Shown: positions 17,652 through 26,278 of the stretch, one piece after another
Layout: the number at the start of each line of letters is the position of its first letter
Numbering within the stretch: the stretch's first letter is position 1
Assembly: GCF_027533625.1 (NCBI RefSeq)
Contig: NZ_JAQAGZ010000002.1
Span: forward strand, 248,001 to 312,000
DNA from: Paenibacillus gyeongsangnamensis
GTDB taxonomy: Bacteria; Bacillota; Bacilli; Paenibacillales; NBRC-103111
Length of the DNA stretch: 64,000 bases
Reading direction: 5' to 3'
Translations under genes and position numbers: made by a program
The notes under the pieces: model-generated
The model's database searches: none
What the model saw: the letters and a program-made list of their open reading frames with translations, nothing else
Told to the model about the DNA's origin: nothing

Positions 17652-19277
17652 TTATTTTTTTACATACATCGAAAAATCAGGATTTGATTTATTGGTCTGC
17701 AGACGGTTCACTTCATCGATCATGGCGGAGCCGCCGGCTTTCTCCCATTTTTGCAGCGCATCCATCCAATTTTGTTTGGTAATCTGCGGATTCAGTACAG
17801 CGCCTTGCGTGACACCCAGCATGTAGTCGTTGAACATCTGCGTTTCATTCTTACTTTGAAGCGGAGCATCGACGAACGGATCACGATAGTCCGAATACTT
17901 CACTTTCAAATAATCGTCAAATTTTTGTTTGACATAGGCGAAAGTATCGGCATCCATACTCGCTTTCATTGGCGCCCAACTGGACTTTAAGTCTATGGGA
18001 GTAATAAAACTCAGCGGATCGATTTGCGGTCTTTGATAAGCCGGATCCCTTTGTCCGTCAGGAATGCTTGCCGGTTGTCCGTCCTTCATGACATAAGTCT
18101 TTCCTTCAATTCCGTACTGCGTAAGGTTATAGCCGTCGGTAAGCGTCCAATTGAGGAACTTGAAGAAGGCATCGGGATTTTTAATTTTTGCCGACACATA
18201 AAATCCGCGGTCATACAAACCGGATTGCGTACGGACGCCGCCGGGTATGCCGCCCGGTCCGGTCAAGGGTGATATGACGCCTACCTTGGCGTTTTTATCG
18301 TTTTGCTGCGTTTTGGTAACATAATCGGTAAATGTCGACCAATTCCCAGTAACGACAGCGGCTTTACCGGCAATAAATTTGGCCTTAGTCTGGGTCGCGT
18401 CCCCGTCTACTTTAAAAGCAGGGTCCAGCAATCCCTTTTTCATAAGATCCTGCATCCAGAAATAAAAATCGATGTCCTTTGGATTGGCGTACCAAGGAAT
18501 CAGTTTATTCGGATCGGATGAGGAAGGCTCCCAGCCGGCCAGACTGAGTCCGAAGGACGTCGCCAAATCTTTGGCATAGTTCATATTTCCAATGGACAGA
18601 GGAATAATGCCCTGCTTGCCCAAATCGCTGTTCTTGATTTTTTCCAGATCGGCCACCAATTCGTCAATCGTCTTCGGTTCCGCAATTCCCAGCTTGTCAA
18701 ACCAATCCTTGCGGTAATATAAAGAAAACGGAGTAATCGGGAAATTCGCATTGGGAATAAAGTAAATGTCTCCGTTTTTATCTTTCAGCTTGTCCCACAA
18801 TGCAGCGGGAATCGCATTTTTTATAGCAGGATATTGATCCAGGTATTTATTGATTTTCAGGAATGCGCCTTGATCCTGGGCATCCTTCCATACTTTATCG
18901 GTCGGCCCGCTTCCCCAGAGAACGTCTGGTATCGATCCGGAGGCAAGCACAACGTTAACCTTCTGGTTGTAATCGGCTACCGGGAGCACCTGCACATCAA
19001 TATCCACATTCGCTGCTTTAAACAATTCTTTCTCAAACGGTCCGCCCTTGGTATACGTGGCCGCCACCCATACCGGCGTCATGTACGAAAACTTGTACGG
19101 CGCGCTTGAGGCGGCGGTTTGATTGCCGGTTGCAGTTTGCGACGGGGAAGCGGCAGATCCTGTCGGGTTAGAGGAATTCCCTGTCGAGGCGCAGCCTGCC
19201 AATGCAGACGCCATCATGACGGCAGCCAGTGAAAGACTCGACCGTTTCCAACGCTGTTCCTTTGAATGAAATTTCAC
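17652..19277 (-). CDS. Extracellular solute-binding lipoprotein (LplA type)
   Basis: A 541-residue binding protein of the large LplA/YtcQ kind, with a signal peptide ending in the lipobox LAGC (Cys29) and a Ser/Thr/Gly-rich tether. The start is taken as the GTG at 19277 because AGAGGTG lies 7 bases ahead; the open frame reaches 19316. It lies 39 bases after the LplC-type permease gene, forming a standard permease-permease-receptor set. It is a clear paralogue of the plus-strand binding protein at 22656-24257, with similar length and the same DYRxPF block near the end. Confidence 0.9.
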   Translation of the reverse strand: MKFHSKEQRWKRSSLSLAAVMMASALAGCASTGNSSNPTGSAASPSQTATGNQTAASSAPYKFSYMTPVWVAATYTKGGPFEKELFKAANVDIDVQVLPVADYNQKVNVVLASGSIPDVLWGSGPTDKVWKDAQDQGAFLKINKYLDQYPAIKNAIPAALWDKLKDKNGDIYFIPNANFPITPFSLYYRKDWFDKLGIAEPKTIDELVADLEKIKNSDLGKQGIIPLSIGNMNYAKDLATSFGLSLAGWEPSSSDPNKLIPWYANPKDIDFYFWMQDLMKKGLLDPAFKVDGDATQTKAKFIAGKAAVVTGNWSTFTDYVTKTQQNDKNAKVGVISPLTGPGGIPGGVRTQSGLYDRGFYVSAKIKNPDAFFKFLNWTLTDGYNLTQYGIEGKTYVMKDGQPASIPDGQRDPAYQRPQIDPLSFITPIDLKSSWAPMKASMDADTFAYVKQKFDDYLKVKYSDYRDPFVDAPLQSKNETQMFNDYMLGVTQGAVLNPQITKQNWMDALQKWEKAGGSAMIDEVNRLQTNKSNPDFSMYVKK

Positions 19278-19316
19278 AATAAGCACCTCTCTAAGTGTGT
19301 AGTTGTATTGCTTCAT

Positions 19317-20219
19317 TTATCCCTTAACGGACCCCAGATAGATCCCTTTCACAAAATATTTCTGCAGAAAAGGATAGACCAACATGATGGGCACGATCGA
19401 GAACATAATCGTTGCAGCTTTGATATTTTCGGGAGAAATCGTCAATGCGGCTTCATCGGCCTGTGAAGTCAAATTGCCCATGTTCATCATCGTCTGATCG
19501 ATTACAATGGAACGAAGAATGACCTGCAGCGGCCATTTGGAGTTATCGTTGATGAAATATAGTCCCGTAAAAAAGTCATTCCAATGATGCACGGCATAAA
19601 ACAAGCCGATCGTCGCAATCGCCGGCTTCGACAGCGGCAATACGATGTGCCATAACGTTTGCAGGTCGTTTGCGCCGTCAATCGTCGCCGATTCCTCCAA
19701 GCCGTCAGGAAGATTCCAAAAAAAGTTGCGCATAAGAATCAGGTTGAAAGGGCTAACTAGCCCATTTATGACAAGTACCCATATATTGTTGATGAGTCCG
19801 AGATTTTTAAGCAAAATATAATGCGGGATTAATCCTGCGCCGAACAGCATCGGAAAGATGACGAACCAAAGCATGTATTTGTGGCCGGGCAAATAAGTTT
19901 TGGATAAGCCGTAGGCGGAAAATACGGTGAACAATAAATTTAGGAAAGTTCCTACGACGGTCGCAAATACCGTGATTCCGAACGATCTGAGGAGAACTTG
20001 AGTCGACAATATATAATGGTATGCGCTAAAATCCAAGCCGTGAGGTAAAAGCATTAACGGAAACTTTGCGATAGAGGCCGAGTTGCTGAGCGATTTGGCG
20101 CAAATATTCACGATCGGCAGCAACGTGACCAGTCCCGCAACGATTAGAAGCAAATAGATCGTCCATTGCCCCCACCACGGATTGTCATCGATCGTTCTCC
20201 CCTTGCGGCTAATTACCAT
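19317..20219 (-). CDS. ABC transporter permease (LplC/YtcP type)
   Basis: A 300-residue permease with six membrane helices and an EAA loop (LEESATIDGANDL). The LplB/LplC/LplA-type importers of Bacillales move complex oligosaccharides, often uronide-containing, and use a shared MsmX-type ATPase. Its start overlaps the stop of the partner permease by 7 bases. Confidence 0.92.
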   Translation of the reverse strand: MVISRKGRTIDDNPWWGQWTIYLLLIVAGLVTLLPIVNICAKSLSNSASIAKFPLMLLPHGLDFSAYHYILSTQVLLRSFGITVFATVVGTFLNLLFTVFSAYGLSKTYLPGHKYMLWFVIFPMLFGAGLIPHYILLKNLGLINNIWVLVINGLVSPFNLILMRNFFWNLPDGLEESATIDGANDLQTLWHIVLPLSKPAIATIGLFYAVHHWNDFFTGLYFINDNSKWPLQVILRSIVIDQTMMNMGNLTSQADEAALTISPENIKAATIMFSIVPIMLVYPFLQKYFVKGIYLGSVKG

Positions 20220-21121
20220 ATCGATTTCTCCCCCAATTTTCGTATGAAATAATTTGCCGTTACAATCAAAACAGCTCCGACCGCGCCTTTAAACAACCCG
20301 ACTGCGGTAGCAATTTCATATTTCGCGTCCAAGAGGCCGACCCGGTACACATAGGTATCGATAATATCCGCCACGCCTAGTACCGCTCCGTTATAAAGCA
20401 TGAATACCTGCTCAAAACCGGCATCCAGAATATGCCCCATTTGAAGAATTAAAAGCAGTACGATCGTCGGTCTTATGCCAGGCAGAGTAATGTGCCAAAT
20501 TTGGCGCAGTTTCCTTGCTCCGTCCACTTTGGCCGCATCATACAAATGAGGATCAATGCCCGCTATCGCCGCCAAATAGATGATGGCGCCCCAGCCGAAT
20601 TCCTTAAGCGTCCCGGTGGCGACGAGCATCGGACGAAACAGCGCAGGGTCGTTCATGACATTCAATTGAATGCCCCAACCTTTCAACAGCGTTGTAATCG
20701 AACCTGTTGGACCGAAGAAATCGATGACAATCCCGCCGTATATGACCCAGGATAAGAAATGGGGAAAATAAGTCACGGTTTGTACCGATCGTTTAAAGAA
20801 GTAATGTTTGACTTCGTTTAATAACAGAGCAAACACAATGGGAACCGGAAAACCGAATACGATTCGGTATACGCTGATCGTCAGCGTATTTCCAAGCAGC
20901 TGGGGAAATACCGGCGAAGAGAACAGTTCATGAAAATGCTTGAACCCGACCCAATTGCTCGCCCAAATTCCCGAAAACACTTTAAAATCTTTAAAAGCGA
21001 GCTGCAATCCGTAAAACGGCAAATACGAAAAAATCAAAAAGTAAAGCAAGGTGGGCGCGATAAATAAATAAAGATACCGGTATCTCCAAATTCGCATCAG
21101 CAACAGTATCACCTTCAGCAT
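20213..21121 (-). CDS. ABC transporter permease (LplB/YtcG type)
   Basis: A permease of up to 302 residues with six membrane helices and an EAA loop (LYDAAKVDGARKL). The N-terminus is uncertain: no ribosome site precedes the ATG at 21121, while AAGGTGA inside the frame would suit the codons near the ATG at 21097. It lies 30 bases after the AraR-like regulator gene and has no separate promoter that I can see, so the repressor and transporter appear to share a transcript. Confidence 0.9.
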   Translation of the reverse strand: MLKVILLLMRIWRYRYLYLFIAPTLLYFLIFSYLPFYGLQLAFKDFKVFSGIWASNWVGFKHFHELFSSPVFPQLLGNTLTISVYRIVFGFPVPIVFALLLNEVKHYFFKRSVQTVTYFPHFLSWVIYGGIVIDFFGPTGSITTLLKGWGIQLNVMNDPALFRPMLVATGTLKEFGWGAIIYLAAIAGIDPHLYDAAKVDGARKLRQIWHITLPGIRPTIVLLLILQMGHILDAGFEQVFMLYNGAVLGVADIIDTYVYRVGLLDAKYEIATAVGLFKGAVGAVLIVTANYFIRKLGEKSIW

Positions 21122-21151
21122 TTAGATTTGCACATTTTGTCTACTATTGGA

Positions 21152-22333
21152 TCAACATTCAGCGCAGTTCATCTTCGTTTCGCAAAGTGCGGTAGAGCTC
21201 CGTACCTTCAATATCGTCGGAATTTCGATTTTGCGCCGCTCCTGATTCGGATCTTCGATTACCGCAGCTATAAGCTTCGCCGCTGCCTGGCCGATGAGAT
21301 ACGCTTGTTGGTCAACGCATGTAGGCGGTATTCTGGAGTAATCGGAAAACATGAAATCATCGAAGAAACAGACGGATAATTGTTCGGGGACCCGGATACC
21401 CATGTCCGATGCGGCTTCCATGACAGTAATCCCGAGTGGGGAATTCACCGCAAAGATAGCCGTCATATCCGGGTTCTGTCCGATAAATTCCTGTAATTCA
21501 TGTTTTACGGAAGCTTCGATCGAGCCTGTACTAATAATGTTGTTTACTTGATCCAAATGGAAGTGAGTCCTACGCAACCTATGTTCAATAGGAGCATTGT
21601 GCTCGGCTAACGCAAGTTCGTAACCTGCCAACCTGTCTTCGATACTGCTCGTGCCATTGATTTGCGTGGAGACAAAACCTATTTTTTTATGCCCCGATTG
21701 AAGCAAATGGGAGACGGCATCATATGCTCCCTTCGTGTTCGACGCATAAACGCAATTGGTTTCGATACCCCGCAAATATCGGTCTACGATGACAAGCGGG
21801 AACGAACTTAACGAAAGCTTTAATATTTCTTCGCTGTACGTTTCCCCTTCGACAGGATAAATGATAATACCCGCCACATTATACCGTATGGCCTCCTGAA
21901 GCACCTGCTTCTCTACTTCTTTGGAATTATAAGTTTTGAATAGAAGCAGCCGGTACCCTTGCTTTGTCAACTGTTCCTCAATTCCGTTAATCATCTGTAA
22001 AGCATGCATCGTTTTGGCTAACGGAACGATATAAGCGATCAACTTTTCCTTTGCTTCGGCTGGTCCGGATTCATACAGGAGAGGCTCGCCCTTCTGATCC
22101 GATATGAACGATCCTTTGCCCTGAATACGATAGATAAGGCCTTTGTCGATTAAATTTTGCATCGCATTTTTTACGGTAAGGCGGCTTACGTTAAATTGTT
22201 CGGCCAACTCGGTTTCGGAAGGGAGCTTGTGGTGCTCCTCCCAATTGTTATTGCGCATATGATCGTAGATGTACATTTCAATTTGCTTGTAAAGCGGGGT
22301 TCTTTTTACAGAGTTAGCCATCTCGATTATCAC
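21152..22333 (-). CDS. GntR/LacI hybrid regulator, AraR-like (copy 2)
   Basis: A 393-residue repressor with a GntR winged helix (about 12-80; LPSETELAEQFNVSRLTVK) and a LacI-like effector domain (about 95-385). It is a close paralogue of the regulator at 10587-11798. The GTG at 22333, seven bases after AAGGA, is the likely start; an ATG four codons in is the alternative. It is the first gene of the minus-strand importer operon and is divergent from the binding-protein gene at 22656. The region between the two holds several copies of the shared TATATTTGT motif, suggesting autoregulation and control of both units. Confidence 0.88.
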   Translation of the reverse strand: MIIEMANSVKRTPLYKQIEMYIYDHMRNNNWEEHHKLPSETELAEQFNVSRLTVKNAMQNLIDKGLIYRIQGKGSFISDQKGEPLLYESGPAEAKEKLIAYIVPLAKTMHALQMINGIEEQLTKQGYRLLLFKTYNSKEVEKQVLQEAIRYNVAGIIIYPVEGETYSEEILKLSLSSFPLVIVDRYLRGIETNCVYASNTKGAYDAVSHLLQSGHKKIGFVSTQINGTSSIEDRLAGYELALAEHNAPIEHRLRRTHFHLDQVNNIISTGSIEASVKHELQEFIGQNPDMTAIFAVNSPLGITVMEAASDMGIRVPEQLSVCFFDDFMFSDYSRIPPTCVDQQAYLIGQAAAKLIAAVIEDPNQERRKIEIPTILKVRSSTALCETKMNCAEC

Positions 22334-22344
22334 GTCCTGATCCT

Positions 22345-22540
22345 TGCTATATTAATACCTTACAAATATATAACTTATCAACTTGCTTGTACATATACTG
22401 TTGAAGGTTTACAAAACCTTTAGAAACAAGCCTTTACAATCTCTTGATTTGACAATACAGATTCGAAATCCTATATTTGTAATGCATTAAGCAGCTGCTC
22501 TTTCAAACTTATATATTTGTATATATGATATATAAGTTGT
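22345..22540. promoter_or_regulatory. Divergent control region with TATATTTGT-type operators
   Basis: On the plus strand TTGACA (22449-22454) and TATATT (22472-22477) are 17 bases apart, a strong promoter for the binding-protein gene; the -10 is itself part of TATATTTGTAATG. Further copies are CTTATATATTTGTA (22508-22521) and, in reverse, TTACAAATATATAA (22360-22373). At 22506-22538 two perfect 11-base arms (AACTTATATAT and its complement) flank an 11-base spacer. Confidence 0.65.
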
Positions 22541-22655
22541 TCTTCAAATTTTTGAAGCATTCAATTGGCTCCAACATGAATCGTCATCTCTGCGCATCAT
22601 CGTTTACTTCTATTTCAGAAGTGAGCATATATGAGAAATATGGAGGGAATCCGTC

Positions 22656-24257
22656 ATGACAATTCACAGGAACTTGAAGAAATGGACAAGCTTGCTTCTA
22701 AGCGGGGCCGTTTTGGCCGGCGTTGCTGCCGGATGCGCCAAGACGGATCAAGCGCAGACTTCCGCAGTCAACCCCGAAGCCGGGCAAAAAGCGGCAAACA
22801 ATGCCGCCCCTTACGAATTTACTTACATGCGCCCGGTATGGGGGCCGGCAACGTATGTCAAAGGCGGTCCTTATGAGCAACAATTGTTTAAAGAAGCGAA
22901 TGTGAAAATAAATCCGCAGATCATTCCGGTTGGTGAATACAATACCAAAATCAATGTCGTGCTCGCTTCCGGCCAAATTCCGGACGTGATCTGGGGACAA
23001 CCGCCTTACGACTCGGTCTCGAAACAAGCCCAGGAGCAGGGAGCCTTTTTGAAAATCAATACATATCTGGACAAATATCCTGCCGTCAAAAATGCCGTCC
23101 CCAATACGATTTGGAATGATTTAAAAGACAAGAACGGCGATATCTATTTTATTCCGAACATGATTAGCCCGACGGTGCCCTTCTTTCTGTTTTACCGCCA
23201 GGATTGGTTTGAGAAGCTGAGCATTCCGGAACCGAAAACGATTGACGAACTGCTCGCCGCACTGAATAAAATCAAGAACAGCGATCTAGGCAAGCAAGGC
23301 GTGTACCCGTTGGGGCTGTACAGCTGGGCGTCGGCAAAAGATTTGGGCACTTCCTTCGGCATTGCGCAATCCGGATGGATGCCGGATAAACAAGATGCGC
23401 AAAAGCTGCTTCCATGGTACGCCCAGAACGATCAAATTGATTTTCTTTTCTGGCTGCAGGGTTTGGTCAAAAATGGACTCATGGATCCTGATTTTAAATT
23501 CCACAACGGTTCGACTCAGACGGAAGACAAATTTGTCGCTGGGAAAATCGCGGTCATGCCTTTAAACTGGACTTCATATCCGAATATCTTGCAAAGATTA
23601 ACGAAGAATGACCCGAATGCGAAAATCGGCATCATGTCTCCTTTGCAAGGTCCGAACGGGATTCAGGGAGGAACCAAAGGCTTAATTCCTATCGATAGGG
23701 GCTTCTATGTTTCGGCAAAAATAAAAGATCCGGAGCGGTTTTTCCAATTTTTAAACTGGACTTTAACCGACGGATCCAATCTGATGCAATACGGAATCGA
23801 AGGGAAAACGTATACCGTGCAAAACGGAGCAAAAATACCGATTCCCGACGCCCAGCGAAGCAACGACTACAAACAATTCCAGATCGAACCGCTGCAATTT
23901 ATTTCTCCCATGGATACGAAATTGGATTGGAATCAAATCAAGGCGACCGCCATTGGCGCCGGTCTTGGCGACGCAGGCTTCAATTTGATGAAAAGCAAAT
24001 TTGACGAATATAACAAAAACATCTATCAAGATTACCGCAATCCGTTTATGGTGTCCGGCATCGAAAACAGCAAATCGACTCAACTTTTTAACGACTATTT
24101 GCTCGGACCTGTCGAAGGAGCGATCATCAGTCCGAAAATAACGAAGCAAGATTGGCAAGCTGCTATACAGAAATGGTACAGCGCCGGAGGGCAAGCGATG
24201 GTCGACGACGTCAACCGCGTGCAAACGGACAAGTCGAAGCCGGATTATTTGAAGTAG
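22656..24257 (+). CDS. Extracellular solute-binding lipoprotein (LplA type, second copy)
   Basis: A 533-residue lipid-anchored binding protein; lipobox AAGC with Cys27. GGAGGG lies 7 bases before the ATG. It matches the minus-strand receptor at 17652-19277 over its whole length (shared KGGPYEQQLFKEA-like, YRQDWFEKL-like and DYRNPF blocks). Two receptors with different sugar preference feeding one LplB/LplC pair is a plausible reading, since no permease gene follows here. It is co-transcribed with the metallophosphoesterase 18 bases downstream. Confidence 0.9.
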   Translation: MTIHRNLKKWTSLLLSGAVLAGVAAGCAKTDQAQTSAVNPEAGQKAANNAAPYEFTYMRPVWGPATYVKGGPYEQQLFKEANVKINPQIIPVGEYNTKINVVLASGQIPDVIWGQPPYDSVSKQAQEQGAFLKINTYLDKYPAVKNAVPNTIWNDLKDKNGDIYFIPNMISPTVPFFLFYRQDWFEKLSIPEPKTIDELLAALNKIKNSDLGKQGVYPLGLYSWASAKDLGTSFGIAQSGWMPDKQDAQKLLPWYAQNDQIDFLFWLQGLVKNGLMDPDFKFHNGSTQTEDKFVAGKIAVMPLNWTSYPNILQRLTKNDPNAKIGIMSPLQGPNGIQGGTKGLIPIDRGFYVSAKIKDPERFFQFLNWTLTDGSNLMQYGIEGKTYTVQNGAKIPIPDAQRSNDYKQFQIEPLQFISPMDTKLDWNQIKATAIGAGLGDAGFNLMKSKFDEYNKNIYQDYRNPFMVSGIENSKSTQLFNDYLLGPVEGAIISPKITKQDWQAAIQKWYSAGGQAMVDDVNRVQTDKSKPDYLK

Positions 24258-24275
24258 AAACAGGAGACTTAGCGT

Positions 24276-25643
24276 ATGGGTACATTTCGTTTTGCCGTAA
24301 TGGGGGACATGCATTACTTGCAGCCTGAATCGCATAAGAATGTCTTCGGCGGACAACCGGGGACTGAGAGAGAGCTTAAGGGCCTGCAGAACAGATATTG
24401 GACCACTCAGCATATTTTGCCTCTCGTCATCTCCGCTATTCGCGAACTGAAGCCGGATTTTGTCATCCAAACCGGAGACATTATTCACGGCCATTGCGAT
24501 AGCGCGGAAGACGGCATCCGGGAAATGAGCGAAGCGCTCGAAATGCTGGAAGGCTTGCAGGCCCCCGTTTATTTCGCGCTCGGCAATCACGACGGCACGC
24601 CGGGAAAGCCCGGTGACGAACCGGTCAAGCAAGTCCTTTATCCGGCCTTGGGCCAAGCTTTGGGGAGATCGGATATTGCCTCGGGATACTACACCTTTGA
24701 AAAAGAAGAATCTTTATTCGTTGTCCTGGAGTATCCCGGATTTCAAAAGAACGGCGAGCAGGCCGCGTTCCTTCGCAATGCGCTCGCGCATTCCGGCGAG
24801 TACAAGCATGTTTTTATGTTTGCGCATCCTCCGCTGATCCCTATTGCGAGACCTTTTTTTACGGATTTTGATTTTGTCAACACGATTCTTGGGGAAGTAG
24901 CCCGTTATCCGATCGATGCATACTTTTGCGGTCACACCCATAACCAGATAGCTTCGCTGCATAAAGTGGGAGACCGGTGGTTGCCGCAGCTCAAAAGCAC
25001 GGTGCTCGGCAAGCCGGAAGTTGTTCCCGTCAACATTTCGGACGTTTGGCCCCTTCTGTGCGATTTGTCATCTGCGGAGTTAGGATGGGGCTTTATTGAA
25101 AATACCGCTCCGGGCTGGTGGATGGTTACTGTGGATGGGGAAGATGTACAGGCAGACTGGCACGTATTGCATAAAGCGGTATGCGGACAAATAAGCTGGC
25201 GAACCGGCGAGAAGGCCGTTTTCAAAGAAATACCGGACCTCCCTTCTACATTAGCGCCTTTGCCGCAACTCCACGACATTCGTTCGGTGCGCATCAAAGC
25301 GGCGGGCTCCAATTGCAAAGCCGCGAAAGGCTACCGCGCCTTTCTAAACGGAGAATTGGTCGGACATTTTCCGCCGCTGGAGCATTACGGAGCACAATAT
25401 ATCGAAGTGGATCCCAGGCATTGGCCTTTGCTGAAATCCGTCAACCGGATCGATGTTATGACGGCGGACGAAGTCATGTGCATCGGCGCCTTTCTTCTGG
25501 AGGTCAAAACCGAGAGCGTCTTGGTCCGCAGCCAGGTTTCCGATTATTTTGCCAACTCGGATCGATGGGACCATTGGAATATGAATCATCTGCAAAAAAT
25601 CCGGATCGGCGAGACTATTTCAATAGATTTATTGTTTCAATAG
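24276..25643 (+). CDS. Metallophosphoesterase, calcineurin-like (paralogue B)
   Basis: A 455-residue cytoplasmic phosphoesterase with DMH (10-12), GDIIHGH, intact GNHD, FAHPPL and CGHTHNQ motifs, followed by a roughly 200-residue accessory domain. It is alignable end to end with paralogue A (11969-13342), including the C-terminal NSDRWDHW-like block. An AGGAGA site lies 9 bases ahead of the ATG. Pairing with a receptor gene implies a phosphorylated or phosphodiester-containing ligand; the substrate is not known. Confidence 0.87.
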   Translation: MGTFRFAVMGDMHYLQPESHKNVFGGQPGTERELKGLQNRYWTTQHILPLVISAIRELKPDFVIQTGDIIHGHCDSAEDGIREMSEALEMLEGLQAPVYFALGNHDGTPGKPGDEPVKQVLYPALGQALGRSDIASGYYTFEKEESLFVVLEYPGFQKNGEQAAFLRNALAHSGEYKHVFMFAHPPLIPIARPFFTDFDFVNTILGEVARYPIDAYFCGHTHNQIASLHKVGDRWLPQLKSTVLGKPEVVPVNISDVWPLLCDLSSAELGWGFIENTAPGWWMVTVDGEDVQADWHVLHKAVCGQISWRTGEKAVFKEIPDLPSTLAPLPQLHDIRSVRIKAAGSNCKAAKGYRAFLNGELVGHFPPLEHYGAQYIEVDPRHWPLLKSVNRIDVMTADEVMCIGAFLLEVKTESVLVRSQVSDYFANSDRWDHWNMNHLQKIRIGETISIDLLFQ

Positions 25644-26278
25644 TAATACGGTTAACCGCCGCGATGAGATCCGCACATACATATTGATTGCATCAAGGTT
25701 TTTTAGGATGTGTTTACTTTTGTTAATTATCACTAACGCACTTTATTTTCCATTAACGATTTTTATTTTCCCTCACCAACACACATGCATGGTGTCAGAA
25801 TTAGTGAGAAAATGGTCTTTAAAAACTTGATTTTTCTCTGGGACCCTCAAACATCATACCAAGGAGCCTTTTTGTTTCTCAAACCTCGTATTTCAGAATG
25901 AACGAATTAAAGTACAAAATCTCCACCGTGTACTCCCAAATTAACGGAATAGGAAACGTTACTCTCGGATGCCTGTAACGGTGCTGCTTGATCTAGCAAT
26001 AGTAACTTATATAGTACTTTATTTTCTTTGGACACTGACGAGAAGTTGAGATACTGCGACGCATGACAAACTGACGGTGACATAATAAAAGCCTCTGGAG
26101 GTCCGCCTGGGGAGGAACACCGGAGGCTGCTTGATATTATATTCCGGGGCAGAGTCGCACCCGGCGCAGATAGCGCTGTTATCGCTGTTCGTGCTGTTAT
26201 CGCTGAAAACGCGATTTGCACCGGTTTGCACAGTTAGCCGCTGCAAGCGAAGCTTGCGCAGGTAACGCTTAAGGCCTT
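25644..26278. other. Non-coding stretch between two convergent units
   Basis: About 635 bases with no convincing gene. The first half is AT-rich. The second half holds a terminator (26090-26128) for the beta-galactosidase operon. Two copies of GCTGTTATCGCTG lie 22 bases apart near 26168-26205, and the palindrome GCAAGCGAAGCTTGC lies near 26245. Short open frames here have no ribosome site and no recognisable product. Confidence 0.6.
26090..26128 (-). terminator. Terminator of the beta-galactosidase operon
   Basis: AGCCTCTGG (26090-26098) pairs with CCGGAGGCT (26120-26128), one mismatch. On the minus strand it is followed by TTTTATTAT. It lies about 150 bases after the GH42 stop codon. Confidence 0.7.

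Noticed and set aside
23763..24656. A 297-codon open frame on the minus strand
   Set aside because: It lies opposite the receptor and phosphoesterase genes, has no ribosome site or recognisable motif, and covers a gene boundary; it is an antisense shadow.
26168..26205. Two copies of GCTGTTATCGCTG as a possible repeat array
   Set aside because: Only two copies, no constant spacer and no cas genes; not CRISPR.
25907..26246. Small minus-strand frames near the GH42 terminator
   Set aside because: They span the terminator hairpin, lack ribosome sites and match nothing; treated as non-coding.
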